DNA from: Candidatus Saccharimonadota bacterium
Lineage (GTDB): Bacteria; Patescibacteriota; Saccharimonadia; Saccharimonadales; Saccharimonadaceae
Assembly (NCBI GenBank): GCA_009783305.1
Contig: WRHJ01000002.1
Location: 151,097 to 195,460, forward strand
Reading direction: 5' to 3'
DNA length: 44,364 nucleotides
Numbering within the stretch: the first letter of the stretch is position 1; every line of letters starts with the position of its first letter. The translations under genes and the position numbers were made by a program. Under the pieces are notes generated by a model that was given only the letters and a program-made list of their open reading frames with translations, did no database searches and was not told where the DNA came from. Below, piece after piece: positions 1-7,916 of the stretch.

Positions 1-765
1 GGGGATCACAAATACGTCGCCAGCCGCTGCCAACTTAGTAATTGCATCTACCGTCCACAACTCATCATCCAATCCTGTATTCTTCGGGATCAAATGTTCG
101 AAAACTTCCGGTGTCAACAGATATCGTCCATATGAAGTCAAATTCGATGGCGAATCTGCTGGCGTCTTTGGCTTTTCTACAATATGGCTCAAAGTTTTCT
201 TCTCTTTATCCTTCAGCGCGATCATGCCATATCGATTCCAAACCTCTTCAGGCATTTCCTGGGATGTAATGATTGCTTTGGCATCCGGATATTTCTCGTA
301 AGCCTCCATTAAAGTTTGCACATCACCTTGCTTTCCAATAATCAGATCATCACTGTAAAGTACTATAAATGCCTCATCTTTATCCAAATACGGCTTTGCG
401 CTCGCCACTGGTGAACCATTACCGTAGGGCAACACCGGATCTTGTTCAATCACAGTCACGTCGGCCATATCAAGCACCTGCTTTACCGATTCAAAACGAT
501 CAGTTTTACCTTGTGATTCTAGTTGTTTATAAACTTTTTCCACCGGATTGCCAAAATAGTCTTCATATACAGCCTTGCCCTCAGTCGTTGCCACGATAAT
601 GATTTCTCTAATCCCTGCCGCTACGCACTCTTCTACCACCAATTGCATTACTGGCTTGGCGCCCATCGGCATCATTGCCTTCGGTATAGTTTTCGTAATT
701 GGTAAGAACCGGCTCGCGAACCCAGCGTCGGTAATCACAGCCTTCGTCGGTTTTTTGTATGTCAT
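1..765 (-). CDS. galU: UTP-glucose-1-phosphate uridylyltransferase, C-terminus outside window
   Basis: Makes UDP-glucose from UTP and glucose-1-phosphate, feeding cell-envelope glycan synthesis in the cytoplasm. The 255 visible residues read as the nucleotidyltransferase fold: an N-terminal nucleotide-binding loop (AGFASRFLPITK, residues 14-25) followed by the IPKAMMP stretch, then EQDPVLPYGNGSP and the YSDDL metal/nucleotide site near residues 137-141, and a VEKP motif further on. The classical loop is G-x-G-T-R; here it is G-F-A-S-R, a conservative but unusual variant. The start is fixed by an AAGGAGATAACT ribosome-binding site directly before the ATG, and a TATACT box lies about 20 bp further upstream. 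It is the last gene of the minus-strand run after gatB (26 bp gap). The reading frame is still open at base 1, so the C-terminal part lies beyond the window. Confidence 0.93.
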   Translation of the reverse strand, partial: MTYKKPTKAVITDAGFASRFLPITKTIPKAMMPMGAKPVMQLVVEECVAAGIREIIIVATTEGKAVYEDYFGNPVEKVYKQLESQGKTDRFESVKQVLDMADVTVIEQDPVLPYGNGSPVASAKPYLDKDEAFIVLYSDDLIIGKQGDVQTLMEAYEKYPDAKAIITSQEMPEEVWNRYGMIALKDKEKKTLSHIVEKPKTPADSPSNLTSYGRYLLTPEVFEHLIPKNTGLDDELWTVDAITKLAAAGDVFVIP

Positions 766-791
766 AGTTATCTCCTTGAGACTTCAGTATA

Positions 792-2213
792 TCACGCGAG
801 ACGTTGCTTTATCAACTGATTGACAGTGCCAGGATTCGCCTTGCCGCCAGATTTTTTCATCACCTGTCCAACCAAGAATCCAATCGCTTTCATTTCGCCC
901 TTTTTCACGTCTTCTGCCGCTTTCGCGCACTCAGCCGTCGCCAGTACTTCGTCAATAATCTGCACCAAAGCCTCCTCGTCATTTTCCTGCAACAAATTCA
1001 TCTCTTTTGCCAGAGCACGCGGCGTTTTTTCAGTATTTTTCGCATCATACAGCGCCACAAACACTTCCTTGCCCGCGGTAGAGCTCAGTTCATTTTTCTC
1101 TACCATCTCAGACAACTCAGTCAACTCGGCTACCGTCGCCAACTCGAAATCTTTATCAACATTTTCTTCTGCCAGCAATAATCCGGAAAACCAATGTGCC
1201 ACCCGCACCGCCAATGCCGTACTTGCCTTCAATACTGCCGCCAATCTTTCAGTTAACAACGGATAATTCAAAATCGCCGTCATTTCCGACTCGTCCAGAT
1301 TCATCACTGCGAACAATTTTCGGTAATCACCCGGCAACAACGGCATCTCGGCTTTAATATCTTGCACAAACTGATCCGTCAAAACAATTGGCGGCACATC
1401 CGGTTCCGGCATGTAACGGTAATCCTGTGCATTTTCTTTGCTGCGTTGTCCAGTGGTTTTTCCAGTGTCATCGCTCCAACCTCGCGTTTCCTGTATCAGT
1501 TTCTCACCGTTTTCCAATGCCGCTATCTGTCGTCCATATTCATACTGCGCCGCACGCTCAATGCTCTTAAATGAGTTCAGATTCTTTATCTCAACGCGCG
1601 TCCCCAATTTTTCCGATCCCGCCGGAGCCACCGAAATATTTACATCAAAACGCATATTCCCGTGATACAAATTCCCATTTGAAACATCTACGTAACGCAT
1701 CAAACGATGCAATTCCTCACAATACAATCGCGCCTGTACCTCCGAGTGAATATCCGGCATCGACACAATTTCTATCAACGGTGTTCCCGCACGATTCAAA
1801 TCTACCAATGAATAATTATCGAAATGTGTTAATTTACCGGCATCCTCTTCCAAATGTGCATGCTCAATCCGCACTACTGACCCGTCTGGCAACTCTACCG
1901 AACCAGCACCAATAATCGGATGGAACATCTGTGTAATCTGGTATCCGCTTGGCAAATCAGGGTAGAAATAATGTTTGCGCTCAAAAGCTGAGATCAGACC
2001 AATTTCGCAATTCATTGCCAAACCAGCCCGCACCGCTTTTTCCACCGCCGCCTTATTCAACACTGGCAACGTTCCTGGCAGGGCATAGTTGCCGGGAGAG
2101 CAGCACTCGTTCGGTTCTTTATCTACCGCATCATTATTCACGCCAGAAAACAATTTCGTCTTTGTGTTCAGCTGCACATGGCACTCAATACCGATCGTCA
2201 TCTCATATTTCAT
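792..2213 (-). CDS. gatB: Aspartyl/glutamyl-tRNA amidotransferase subunit B
   Basis: Subunit of GatCAB, which converts mischarged Glu-tRNA(Gln) and/or Asp-tRNA(Asn) to the amide form. GatB holds the kinase/tRNA-binding part. Visible signatures: the N-terminal IGIECHVQLNTKTKLF, the Cys-containing NECCSPGNYALPGTLPVLN, the SGYQITQ and HLEEDAGKL segments, MRFDVNISV, and YRYMPEPDVPPI, followed by a GatB/YqeY tail whose last 130 residues include GFLVGQVMKKSGGKANP. At 473 residues it is normal length. It is translationally coupled to the preceding gene by a 4-bp ATGA overlap and is the last gene of a gatC-gatA-orf-gatB operon. Glutamine or asparagine charging probably goes by the indirect route in this organism, but the window does not show whether GlnRS or AsnRS is absent. 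Confidence 0.97.
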   Translation of the reverse strand: MKYEMTIGIECHVQLNTKTKLFSGVNNDAVDKEPNECCSPGNYALPGTLPVLNKAAVEKAVRAGLAMNCEIGLISAFERKHYFYPDLPSGYQITQMFHPIIGAGSVELPDGSVVRIEHAHLEEDAGKLTHFDNYSLVDLNRAGTPLIEIVSMPDIHSEVQARLYCEELHRLMRYVDVSNGNLYHGNMRFDVNISVAPAGSEKLGTRVEIKNLNSFKSIERAAQYEYGRQIAALENGEKLIQETRGWSDDTGKTTGQRSKENAQDYRYMPEPDVPPIVLTDQFVQDIKAEMPLLPGDYRKLFAVMNLDESEMTAILNYPLLTERLAAVLKASTALAVRVAHWFSGLLLAEENVDKDFELATVAELTELSEMVEKNELSSTAGKEVFVALYDAKNTEKTPRALAKEMNLLQENDEEALVQIIDEVLATAECAKAAEDVKKGEMKAIGFLVGQVMKKSGGKANPGTVNQLIKQRLA

Positions 2214-2632
2214 ATTGCCCCCAAATCTTTTAGCGCTTGTTTATACGTATTCAAAGCGTGTCTCGCCTGATTGTAATCCACCGAGAAGCCATGCTCGTGC
2301 GCAATCTGATTACGCAATTTATGCGCATACCACACAGCATTTAACTGCGAAAACTTCTCTTTGCCAATTTTCTTCAAGCGCTCACCCATATTCTTGCCCG
2401 GCGCGCCCATTTCGCACATTGCTCGATCCAGCAACTTATCGCCATTTACAATTGCCGCATTATGCGACAGTTCATTTTCGCGCGTCAGCATATTTTCAAT
2501 TTGCAAAAAATCGGATTGGTAATCTTCTTGGTTAAAAATCGTCCCACGCTTTTTGGTCGCCGAAACCGCAATAAAAACCAATATACCTACTATCAAAATC
2601 GCTGCTAGAAACATCACTAGTGAACTGTCCAT
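2210..2632 (-). CDS. Membrane-anchored protein inside the gatCAB operon, HEPN-like helical domain (tentative)
   Basis: A 140-residue protein with one N-terminal membrane helix (about residues 5-24), a KKR positive stop-transfer end, and a cytoplasmic helical domain. The segment WYAHKLRNQIAHE (about residues 99-111), followed by HALNTYKQAL, resembles the conserved R-N-x-x-A-H helix of HEPN/MNT-type helical domains. That is a pattern resemblance only. It overlaps the gatA stop by one base (TAATG) and the gatB start by four (ATGA), so it is expressed in fixed proportion with the amidotransferase. I know no standard GatCAB subunit of this kind. It may anchor GatCAB to the membrane or be an unrelated passenger. 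Function unknown. Confidence 0.8.
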   Translation of the reverse strand: MDSSLVMFLAAILIVGILVFIAVSATKKRGTIFNQEDYQSDFLQIENMLTRENELSHNAAIVNGDKLLDRAMCEMGAPGKNMGERLKKIGKEKFSQLNAVWYAHKLRNQIAHEHGFSVDYNQARHALNTYKQALKDLGAI

Positions 2633-3996
2633 TACATGGTCTCCTTTGCCAATTTCAGCAGAGAGCGATCACTGCATTGCGGGCCCACCAACTGCACCCC
2701 CACTGTCAAACCTTCCGTCGTCTCGCCAGCCGGCACAGAAATCGCCGGCAACCCTGCCATGCTTGGTGAAGCCAACATCAAATCTTCCAAATACATCTCC
2801 ATTGGATCGCCAGTCTTGGAACCCAGCTTAAAAGCCGTCGACGGCGTAGTTGGACAGAGCAGTACGTCAAATTTTTCAAACGCCCTATCGTATTCGGCCA
2901 TCAAAAGCGTTCGTGCCTTCTGCGCTTTCAAATAGTATTTTTCATACAATCCAGTCGACACTACATAATTCCCCAGCATAATACGCCGTTTATTTTCCAT
3001 CATCAATCCCTCATCGCGGCTGCGAGTATACAGATCATCCAAACCCTTCACATTTTCCGCCTGGCGGCCAAAACGAATACTATCAAAGCGCATCATCGTG
3101 CTCGCCAACTCTGCCGACTGCACCACATAATAAATCGCCAATCCATATTTCAGAGTCGGCATCTCAATCTCTGAAACCTCATGTCCCAACCCCTTCAATT
3201 TATCAATATAATCATTTGTACACTTCAAAACTTCACCGTCTGCGCTATTCATAAAATCTTTTATCACGCCCACTCGCAACTTTTTATTCTCCGGCTCAGC
3301 AGACCAAAAATCATCCAACGACGTCGCATCCGCTTCGTCGCGCCCAGCCATAACCCCCATCACCAAATCCGCATCATCAGCCGTCGTAGCAAAACAACCA
3401 ACCGTATCAATCGACGAAGACATCGCTATTACCCCGTAGCGGCTGACTGCCCCATAGGTCGGTCGAACGCCAATCACTCCGTTATATGCCGCCGGCTGGC
3501 GAATCGAACCGCCCGTATCAGTTCCGAGCGCAAATGGCACGATGCCCAGTGCCACTGCGACAGCAGAACCGCCACTGCTACCTCCAGCCGCACGTGTTTT
3601 GTCACGGCTATTCAGTGTCGGTCCAAAATAAGAGTTTTCGGTGCTCGCACCGTGCGAAAAGGCATCCATATTGGTTCGCCCTAAACAGATTGCATCTTCA
3701 GTCTCTAGTTTAGCCACGGCCGTAGCCGTAATCGGAGAACGAAAATTTTCTAACATTTTTGACCCGGCTGTCGTCTTGCCCTCAGGGCTCAAAAAATCGT
3801 CTTTCAGCGCATATGGCACACCAGCCAATCGCCCCACTTTCTCCCCGGCCGCAATTCGACGGTCAATCTCTTCAGCTTTCTTCAATGCCTCATCATTTAA
3901 GGATATAAAAACATTATATTCTTCAAATTCCTTCGCCTTATCTAGTGCCTTGCGCACCAAATCCACTGCCCTAGTATCTTTATCTGCAATTTTCAT
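2632..3996 (-). CDS. gatA: Glu/Asp-tRNA amidotransferase subunit A (glutaminase)
   Basis: Amidase-signature subunit that releases ammonia from glutamine for transfer to misacylated tRNA. The Ser-cis-Ser-Lys triad is complete: Lys65 in VPYALKDDF, the cis-serine Ser140 in the AAGGSSGGSA loop, and nucleophile Ser164 in DTGGSIRQPAA. The spacings of 75 and 24 residues equal those in characterised GatA and FAAH enzymes. At 454 residues it is somewhat shorter than typical (about 480), with the C-terminus ending soon after the GVQLVGP motif. The start overlaps the gatC stop by 4 bp (ATGA), and its own stop overlaps the next start, which is strong evidence for one transcript from the gatC promoter. 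Confidence 0.97.
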   Translation of the reverse strand: MKIADKDTRAVDLVRKALDKAKEFEEYNVFISLNDEALKKAEEIDRRIAAGEKVGRLAGVPYALKDDFLSPEGKTTAGSKMLENFRSPITATAVAKLETEDAICLGRTNMDAFSHGASTENSYFGPTLNSRDKTRAAGGSSGGSAVAVALGIVPFALGTDTGGSIRQPAAYNGVIGVRPTYGAVSRYGVIAMSSSIDTVGCFATTADDADLVMGVMAGRDEADATSLDDFWSAEPENKKLRVGVIKDFMNSADGEVLKCTNDYIDKLKGLGHEVSEIEMPTLKYGLAIYYVVQSAELASTMMRFDSIRFGRQAENVKGLDDLYTRSRDEGLMMENKRRIMLGNYVVSTGLYEKYYLKAQKARTLLMAEYDRAFEKFDVLLCPTTPSTAFKLGSKTGDPMEMYLEDLMLASPSMAGLPAISVPAGETTEGLTVGVQLVGPQCSDRSLLKLAKETM

Positions 3997-4280
3997 AATA
4001 TCTTCGGCACCTTCAACTGATGGTCTTTTACCGCTGGAGCCAGTGCCAACAAATCGTCACGATCTGCTTCAGCCTTTTCCAGCACATCTTCCCGCCATAC
4101 ATTTTGCATTTTAAACACCTGATAAGTCAACTCCACACCCTCCGTGTCCAACTCATCCAGCCGCGAAACATAGTCCAAAATATTGCCTAGATCTTTTTCC
4201 AAACCTTCAATTTCCGCATCAGAAAACGACAAACTAGACATTTTCGACAGATGCAAAATTTCCTCGCGAGTAATTGACAT
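3993..4280 (-). CDS. gatC: Glu/Asp-tRNA amidotransferase subunit C
   Basis: Small 95-residue stabilising subunit that wraps around GatA and GatB. It shows the usual pattern ITREEILHLSKMSSLSFSDAE, then a helix with NILDYVSRLDELDTEGVE, and a C-terminal tail with WREDVLEKAEADRDDLLALAP. It is the first gene of the gat operon. There is no Shine-Dalgarno sequence before the ATG; a TATAAT box ends 8 bp upstream, so the mRNA probably begins at or almost at the start codon. Confidence 0.95.
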   Translation of the reverse strand: MSITREEILHLSKMSSLSFSDAEIEGLEKDLGNILDYVSRLDELDTEGVELTYQVFKMQNVWREDVLEKAEADRDDLLALAPAVKDHQLKVPKIL

Positions 4281-4288
4281 ATAGACAA

Positions 4289-4294
4289 ATTATA
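4289..4294 (-). promoter_or_regulatory. -10 box of leaderless gatC promoter
   Basis: A perfect TATAAT on the minus strand ends 8 bp before the gatC ATG. With transcription normally starting 6-8 bp after the -10 box, the message would have no 5' leader. No purine-rich ribosome-binding sequence is present. Confidence 0.7.
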
Positions 4295-4328
4295 GCACAA
4301 GATATCCCGCCGAAGACTATTTTTCGCA

Positions 4329-4358
4329 GAAAAAAGAGCCGTCCTGAGCGACGACTCT
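4329..4358 (-). terminator. Rho-independent terminator after the hydrolase-like gene
   Basis: On the minus strand a 9-bp stem (AGAGTCGTC paired with GACGGCTCT, one U-G pair) with a 6-base loop is followed by a run of six T. It lies just after the stop of the upstream minus-strand gene and before the gatC promoter, so it separates the two transcription units. Confidence 0.85.
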
Positions 4359-4369
4359 CCTTATTTTCT

Positions 4370-5155
4370 CTATTTTCCGAATAAACCCAGTTCAATCAGC
4401 GCCGCCCGGTACTCTTCCGGGTAGTTGTTAATGCTGCCATGCTTGGCTTCAATTCGCACGATCTCGCACCCGGCGAAAAACTCTTCAATCACCGCATTGT
4501 TCAGCAGCTCATCTTGGTTACTGATCACAACCTTGGTCAGATCAGGATTATCCGGACAAGCCGCTGGCAACAGCCAGATAGCAGAGAACTGATTGATCAG
4601 AGTTTCCAGCGAATAGTCGTGCGTCGGCGGAGAATCTGCCAGGTTAAAAACCGGCACAAAGCTCAGCCACCCCAGCGCCACATTTAGCAGTTCGCCGACC
4701 ACGGAGGCCGAGATGCACGCCGCCTTCATGGGCGTATTCAGAAATTTCGTACCCATGCACGGGTTAATCGCATACAGCGTGTCGCTAGTGCGATTGCTGA
4801 TAAACTGCCCCACCTGATTACCTAACGAAATTGCTACAAACGTAACTTCCGTTCCTTCCGGCAACGCTCTCCGGTCCCTCATGATGTAGTTAACGAATTG
4901 GTTGGGCTGATAGCCCACATTGCTGAAATTGACAAACGTAATGCCCCCAACGATATCGTCCACAATCTTCGCGCTGGCCTCATCGGCTTGGCCCATGTTG
5001 CCGGCGATAATGTAGGTCATCCTATTGTCAGTTGTCTCGCGATAGCAGATCATGTTCGGTTTGCCATAATCCAAGACGCATATCGCCCTAAAAGCGATGC
5101 AGGACAAAATATTCATTGCCAAAAGTATTATTAACGCCTTCGCCAAAATACCCAT
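4370..5155 (-). CDS. Membrane-anchored alpha/beta-hydrolase-like protein
   Basis: A 261-residue protein with an N-terminal hydrophobic segment (about residues 3-22) that may be a signal anchor; a Cys near residue 18 gives only a poor lipobox. The rest fits an alpha/beta-hydrolase layout: a beta strand leading into VAISLGNQ (a degenerate G-x-S-x-G elbow with Ala in the first position), later VVISNQDELLNN where the acid residue would fall, and a late KHGSINNYPEEY histidine segment at the very C-terminus. No close family is recognised and activity is not proven. The ATG is preferred to the adjoining GTG because AAGGGGG sits at suitable distance. It has its own consensus promoter and terminator and is therefore monocistronic. 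Confidence 0.7.
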   Translation of the reverse strand: MGILAKALIILLAMNILSCIAFRAICVLDYGKPNMICYRETTDNRMTYIIAGNMGQADEASAKIVDDIVGGITFVNFSNVGYQPNQFVNYIMRDRRALPEGTEVTFVAISLGNQVGQFISNRTSDTLYAINPCMGTKFLNTPMKAACISASVVGELLNVALGWLSFVPVFNLADSPPTHDYSLETLINQFSAIWLLPAACPDNPDLTKVVISNQDELLNNAVIEEFFAGCEIVRIEAKHGSINNYPEEYRAALIELGLFGK

Positions 5156-5226
5156 CACGGGTTCCCCCTTTCAGAAAACATAAAAATAGTAACGAGCAAA
5201 AGAGACAAAAACTCCCTTATCCCCTC

Positions 5227-5255
5227 ATTATATCACACATTGCTCAAAAAGTCAA
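5227..5255 (-). promoter_or_regulatory. Consensus sigma-70-type promoter
   Basis: Minus strand TTGACT, 17-bp spacer, TATAAT. It points at the alpha/beta-hydrolase-like gene and would give a leader of about 65 nt with an AAGGGGG ribosome-binding site. Confidence 0.8.
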
Positions 5256-5267
5256 GATAGAACCCTG

Positions 5268-6809
5268 CTAGATCCCCGTTAACGGTTCAATATCCGCTCC
5301 GAGCGCCCGCAATTTCTTCGCAAAATCTTCATAGCCTCGCGCAATTGCATATGCATTTCGCAATACCGATTTGCCTGGCGCAGCTAGCATGGCTAGCAAC
5401 ACCACCATAGATGGCCGCAAAGCTGCCACCGCTACCACTTCCGCTGGCCGCCAATTAGTCGGCCCATGCACAAACACGCGGTGCGCATCCAGCAATTGTA
5501 CATTGGCGTTCAATCGCGTCAGCTCCGTGATATAAATCGCCCGATTTTCAAACACCCAGTCATGAATCAAAGTCTGTCCTTGCGCTGTCGCCGCCACCAA
5601 CGAGAAAAACGGCAAATTATCAATATTCAGACCAGGGAAAGGCATCGGATGAATTTTATCAATCGGTGCCACCAATTCAGACTCTTTTAGCGAAATATCC
5701 ACCAGTCTTGACCGGCCATTTTCCGCCAGATATTCATCCGACAGCTCAAATTTCAAACCCATGCTCTCTAAAATTGCCAATTCAATCTCCAAAAACTCAA
5801 TCGGCGCGCGCTCCACCACGATCTCCGACTTCGTCACGATCCCCGCCGCCAAGTACGACATCGCTTCAATCGGATCCTCTGCTGGCGCATAGGTTACATC
5901 CATATGGATTTTCTTTTTACCCTTGATTTGCAACGTAGTTGTGCCCACGCCCTTGATCTCCACGCCCAGCTTCTGCAGGTAAAAACACACATCCTGCACC
6001 ATATAGTTCGGACTCGCCCCCACCACCGTGGTCGTGCCAGGGCACAGCGCCGCCGCCATCAGGACATTTTCCGTCACCGTATCGCCGCGCTCCATCAAAA
6101 CAATCTTGCGATCGCCATCCCCCACATCCTCCACACTGGCTTCATAAAAACCAGAATTACAAACCGAATCTACCGACAAACCAAACGAGCGTAGTGCATG
6201 CAAATGCGGCTCCACCGTACGTGATCCCAGCGAACAGCCGCCCGCGTAGGGCAGGCTAAATTGCTTGAATTTATGCAGCAACGGGCCCATCAACATAATC
6301 ACCGAACGCGTTTTTCGTGCCGCTTCCACATCCAAAGCGTCAATCTGTAATTCGCGTGGTGGTATAATTTCTAGATCTCTTTTTCCGTTAATCCACTTTG
6401 TCTTGACGCCAATCGAGTTGAAAACTTCAATGATCCGAAAGACTTCTTCAATCCGCGCCAAATGTTTTAATGTTGTCTTGCCTTCGTTTAGCAAGCTCGC
6501 ACAGAGCAGCCCAACCGCCGCGTTTTTTGATGTATTGATAGTCACGCTGCCGCTGAGTTTTTTGCCGCCATTGATTCTGTACCCCTGTGAATTGCTGTCT
6601 GATATGGCGAGAATCTGCGTCCCCAGCGCCTTGCTGATTTTCTCAATCATCTCCAGCGACACATTCTGCCGCCCCTTTTCAATGCGGTTAATCGCCGACT
6701 GGCTGGTCCCCACTTTTTCCGCCAACTGCGCCTGCGTCAAGTTCTTCAATCCCCGCTCCCCCGCAATCACCTCCCCAATTTCTTTGTAATAATCTGATTG
6801 TTTTATCAT
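5268..6809 (-). CDS. murA: UDP-GlcNAc enolpyruvyl transferase with N-terminal HTH domain
   Basis: First committed step of peptidoglycan synthesis: transfer of enolpyruvate from PEP to UDP-GlcNAc. Residues 1-70 form a complete Cro/C1-type (XRE) helix-turn-helix (LTQAQLAEKVGTSQSAINRIEKGRQNVS split across helices 2-3). Residues 75-513 are the MurA/EPSP-synthase fold. The catalytic pair Lys95-Asn96 (TSKNAAV) and the catalytic Cys192 in AGGCSLGSRTVE are present, and an acidic residue sits in the PAEDPIEAMSY segment, so the enzyme should be active and fosfomycin-sensitive. Ordinary MurA is about 420 residues; the extra 70-80 are the HTH. The -10 box TATACT ends 6 bp before the ATG (leaderless). The fusion suggests that the enzyme may bind DNA, perhaps its own promoter. 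Confidence 0.95.
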   Translation of the reverse strand: MIKQSDYYKEIGEVIAGERGLKNLTQAQLAEKVGTSQSAINRIEKGRQNVSLEMIEKISKALGTQILAISDSNSQGYRINGGKKLSGSVTINTSKNAAVGLLCASLLNEGKTTLKHLARIEEVFRIIEVFNSIGVKTKWINGKRDLEIIPPRELQIDALDVEAARKTRSVIMLMGPLLHKFKQFSLPYAGGCSLGSRTVEPHLHALRSFGLSVDSVCNSGFYEASVEDVGDGDRKIVLMERGDTVTENVLMAAALCPGTTTVVGASPNYMVQDVCFYLQKLGVEIKGVGTTTLQIKGKKKIHMDVTYAPAEDPIEAMSYLAAGIVTKSEIVVERAPIEFLEIELAILESMGLKFELSDEYLAENGRSRLVDISLKESELVAPIDKIHPMPFPGLNIDNLPFFSLVAATAQGQTLIHDWVFENRAIYITELTRLNANVQLLDAHRVFVHGPTNWRPAEVVAVAALRPSMVVLLAMLAAPGKSVLRNAYAIARGYEDFAKKLRALGADIEPLTGI

Positions 6810-6815
6810 ACATAA

Positions 6816-6821
6816 AGTATA
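6816..6821 (-). promoter_or_regulatory. -10 box of leaderless murA promoter
   Basis: TATACT on the minus strand, 6 bp before the HTH-murA start codon, with no ribosome-binding site. The short region between murA and the upstream gene is where an autoregulatory operator for the HTH domain would have to lie. Confidence 0.6.
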
Positions 6822-6881
6822 TCACAAAATGCATACCTAAAGCCCATAAAAGCAACGTTTTGACTTTGACGACTGATTAAA

Positions 6882-7610
6882 TCAAATGCGCCCCATTCTT
6901 ACCGAGGCCGCACCATTAGTCTTGCTTATCAGTTCTAGGTTGATGATTCCGTCATCCGTTGCCTCAATCCAGGGAGCATCCTCATGAGATAGATTTGATA
7001 AAGATGTCGCAGACTCGTGTCCCAATTTTTCAATTATAATATCTATCATAATCTTGTCATCCTGCGAAAGACCATTGACTTCAACGCGAGGTAAGTATTT
7101 AGTTTGCATATAAGTAAAATAGATGCCTCGCACGCAGTCTAGCTCGTTTCCCCTAATCATTTCGTTTGTAATCGCCTGGAAAGATACTGGGACTGGTCCG
7201 TATTGCCTTTTCCAAAACTGTTCTCCTACAATCCCGGCACCGTTCCTTTTTAGAGCCAGAGTTTCTATGAAATAAATAAGCTTGTAAAAAACCGTTTCGC
7301 CAACATTGGGTCTTGCGCCTACCTCTCTAGCTAAATATAAAATGACATTCTTATATTTTATCTTATTCACCCCATCGGCGATTTTGTCGTTCGGAATTAT
7401 TTTTCTCATGCCAGACGATGTCCCGGTCAGCGTTTCCACTCGCTCGCCAAACAACTCGCTGATAGCGTTCAGCTCTGACATTGATGGATCTCTAATTCCA
7501 TCCTCCAGCTGCTTATATGCTGGCCGCGTCATATTCAACGCGCGCGCAGCATCTTCCTGACTTAAATCAGACGCGTCGCGCAGACTTTTTAGGTTGCTCC
7601 CTATACCCAT
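6882..7610 (-). CDS. XRE HTH-Panacea (DUF4065/GepA-like) regulator or antitoxin
   Basis: A 242-residue, two-part protein. Residues 1-65 are an XRE helix-turn-helix (LSQEDAARALNMTRPAYKQLEDG). After a linker, residues 80-200 show the Panacea/SocA-like pattern: VILYLAREVG, then FYKLIYFIETLALKRNG, FWKRQYGPVPVSFQAI, and a C-terminal segment ending with LSHEDAPW. Panacea domains are known as promiscuous antitoxin domains that pair with many unrelated toxins, and as adaptor-like antitoxins (SocA). The start is supported by GAGGAG before the ATG and a TATACT box. No toxin follows it in the same direction because murA is next. The only unexplained partners are the divergent three genes on the other side, so either this is a stand-alone regulator or the divergent operon is its partner. 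Confidence 0.85.
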   Translation of the reverse strand: MGIGSNLKSLRDASDLSQEDAARALNMTRPAYKQLEDGIRDPSMSELNAISELFGERVETLTGTSSGMRKIIPNDKIADGVNKIKYKNVILYLAREVGARPNVGETVFYKLIYFIETLALKRNGAGIVGEQFWKRQYGPVPVSFQAITNEMIRGNELDCVRGIYFTYMQTKYLPRVEVNGLSQDDKIMIDIIIEKLGHESATSLSNLSHEDAPWIEATDDGIINLELISKTNGAASVRMGRI

Positions 7611-7699
7611 ATCTGCTCCTCATTCATTTTATTATTGCCAGTATAGCACACAACTTCACATTACACCAAATTTTCGTATGATTTTTACCGTTTTAGTAT

Positions 7700-7727
7700 T
7701 TGATTTTTACAAAATATACTGTACAAT
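7700..7727 (+). promoter_or_regulatory. Promoter of the three-gene accessory operon
   Basis: TTGATT, 16-bp spacer, TACAAT, with transcription expected near 7734. It diverges from the HTH-Panacea promoter (TATACT on the minus strand near 7640), so a regulator bound between them could control both. Confidence 0.55.
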
Positions 7728-7733
7728 GAAATT

Positions 7734-7916
7734 ATCCGAAAGCCCCAAGGTGTGGGCACAAATCAGGGCTAACCGGACTAGGCCTAGTTAGCCCTAGAAT
7801 AGCCAAAACGCCAGCAACCGCTGACGTTGGGCATACAAGTTTGAAGTTCTCGTATGCCTCCATTCTAGCAAATATTATTGAGGGCGGTCAACTACCGCTG
7901 TAAGGAGGTAACCTTT
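7734..7916 (+). ncRNA. Structured 5' leader with four successive hairpins
   Basis: This 180-nt stretch has no ORF but folds by eye into four stems. First, AGGGCTAAC/GTTAGCCCT (7765-7773 with 7787-7795) enclosing the palindrome ACTAGGCCTAGT. Second, AACGCCAGC/GCTGACGTT (7807-7815 with 7820-7828), one mismatch and an AACC loop. Third, GGCATAC/GTATGCC (7830-7836 with 7852-7858). Fourth, GCGGT/ACCGC (7884-7888 with 7894-7898), ending next to the ribosome-binding site AAGGAGGTAACC. It could be a cis-regulatory RNA, an attenuator or a small RNA; it does not match any riboswitch class I recognise. Confidence 0.55.

Noticed and set aside
804-2535. Several plus-strand ORFs of up to 148 residues antisense to gatB
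   Set aside because: gatB is unambiguous on the minus strand; the antisense readings have no family features or start signals.
6855-6880. TTGACT-like words on the plus strand between murA and the HTH-Panacea gene
   Set aside because: No suitably spaced -10 box and no plus-strand gene follows.
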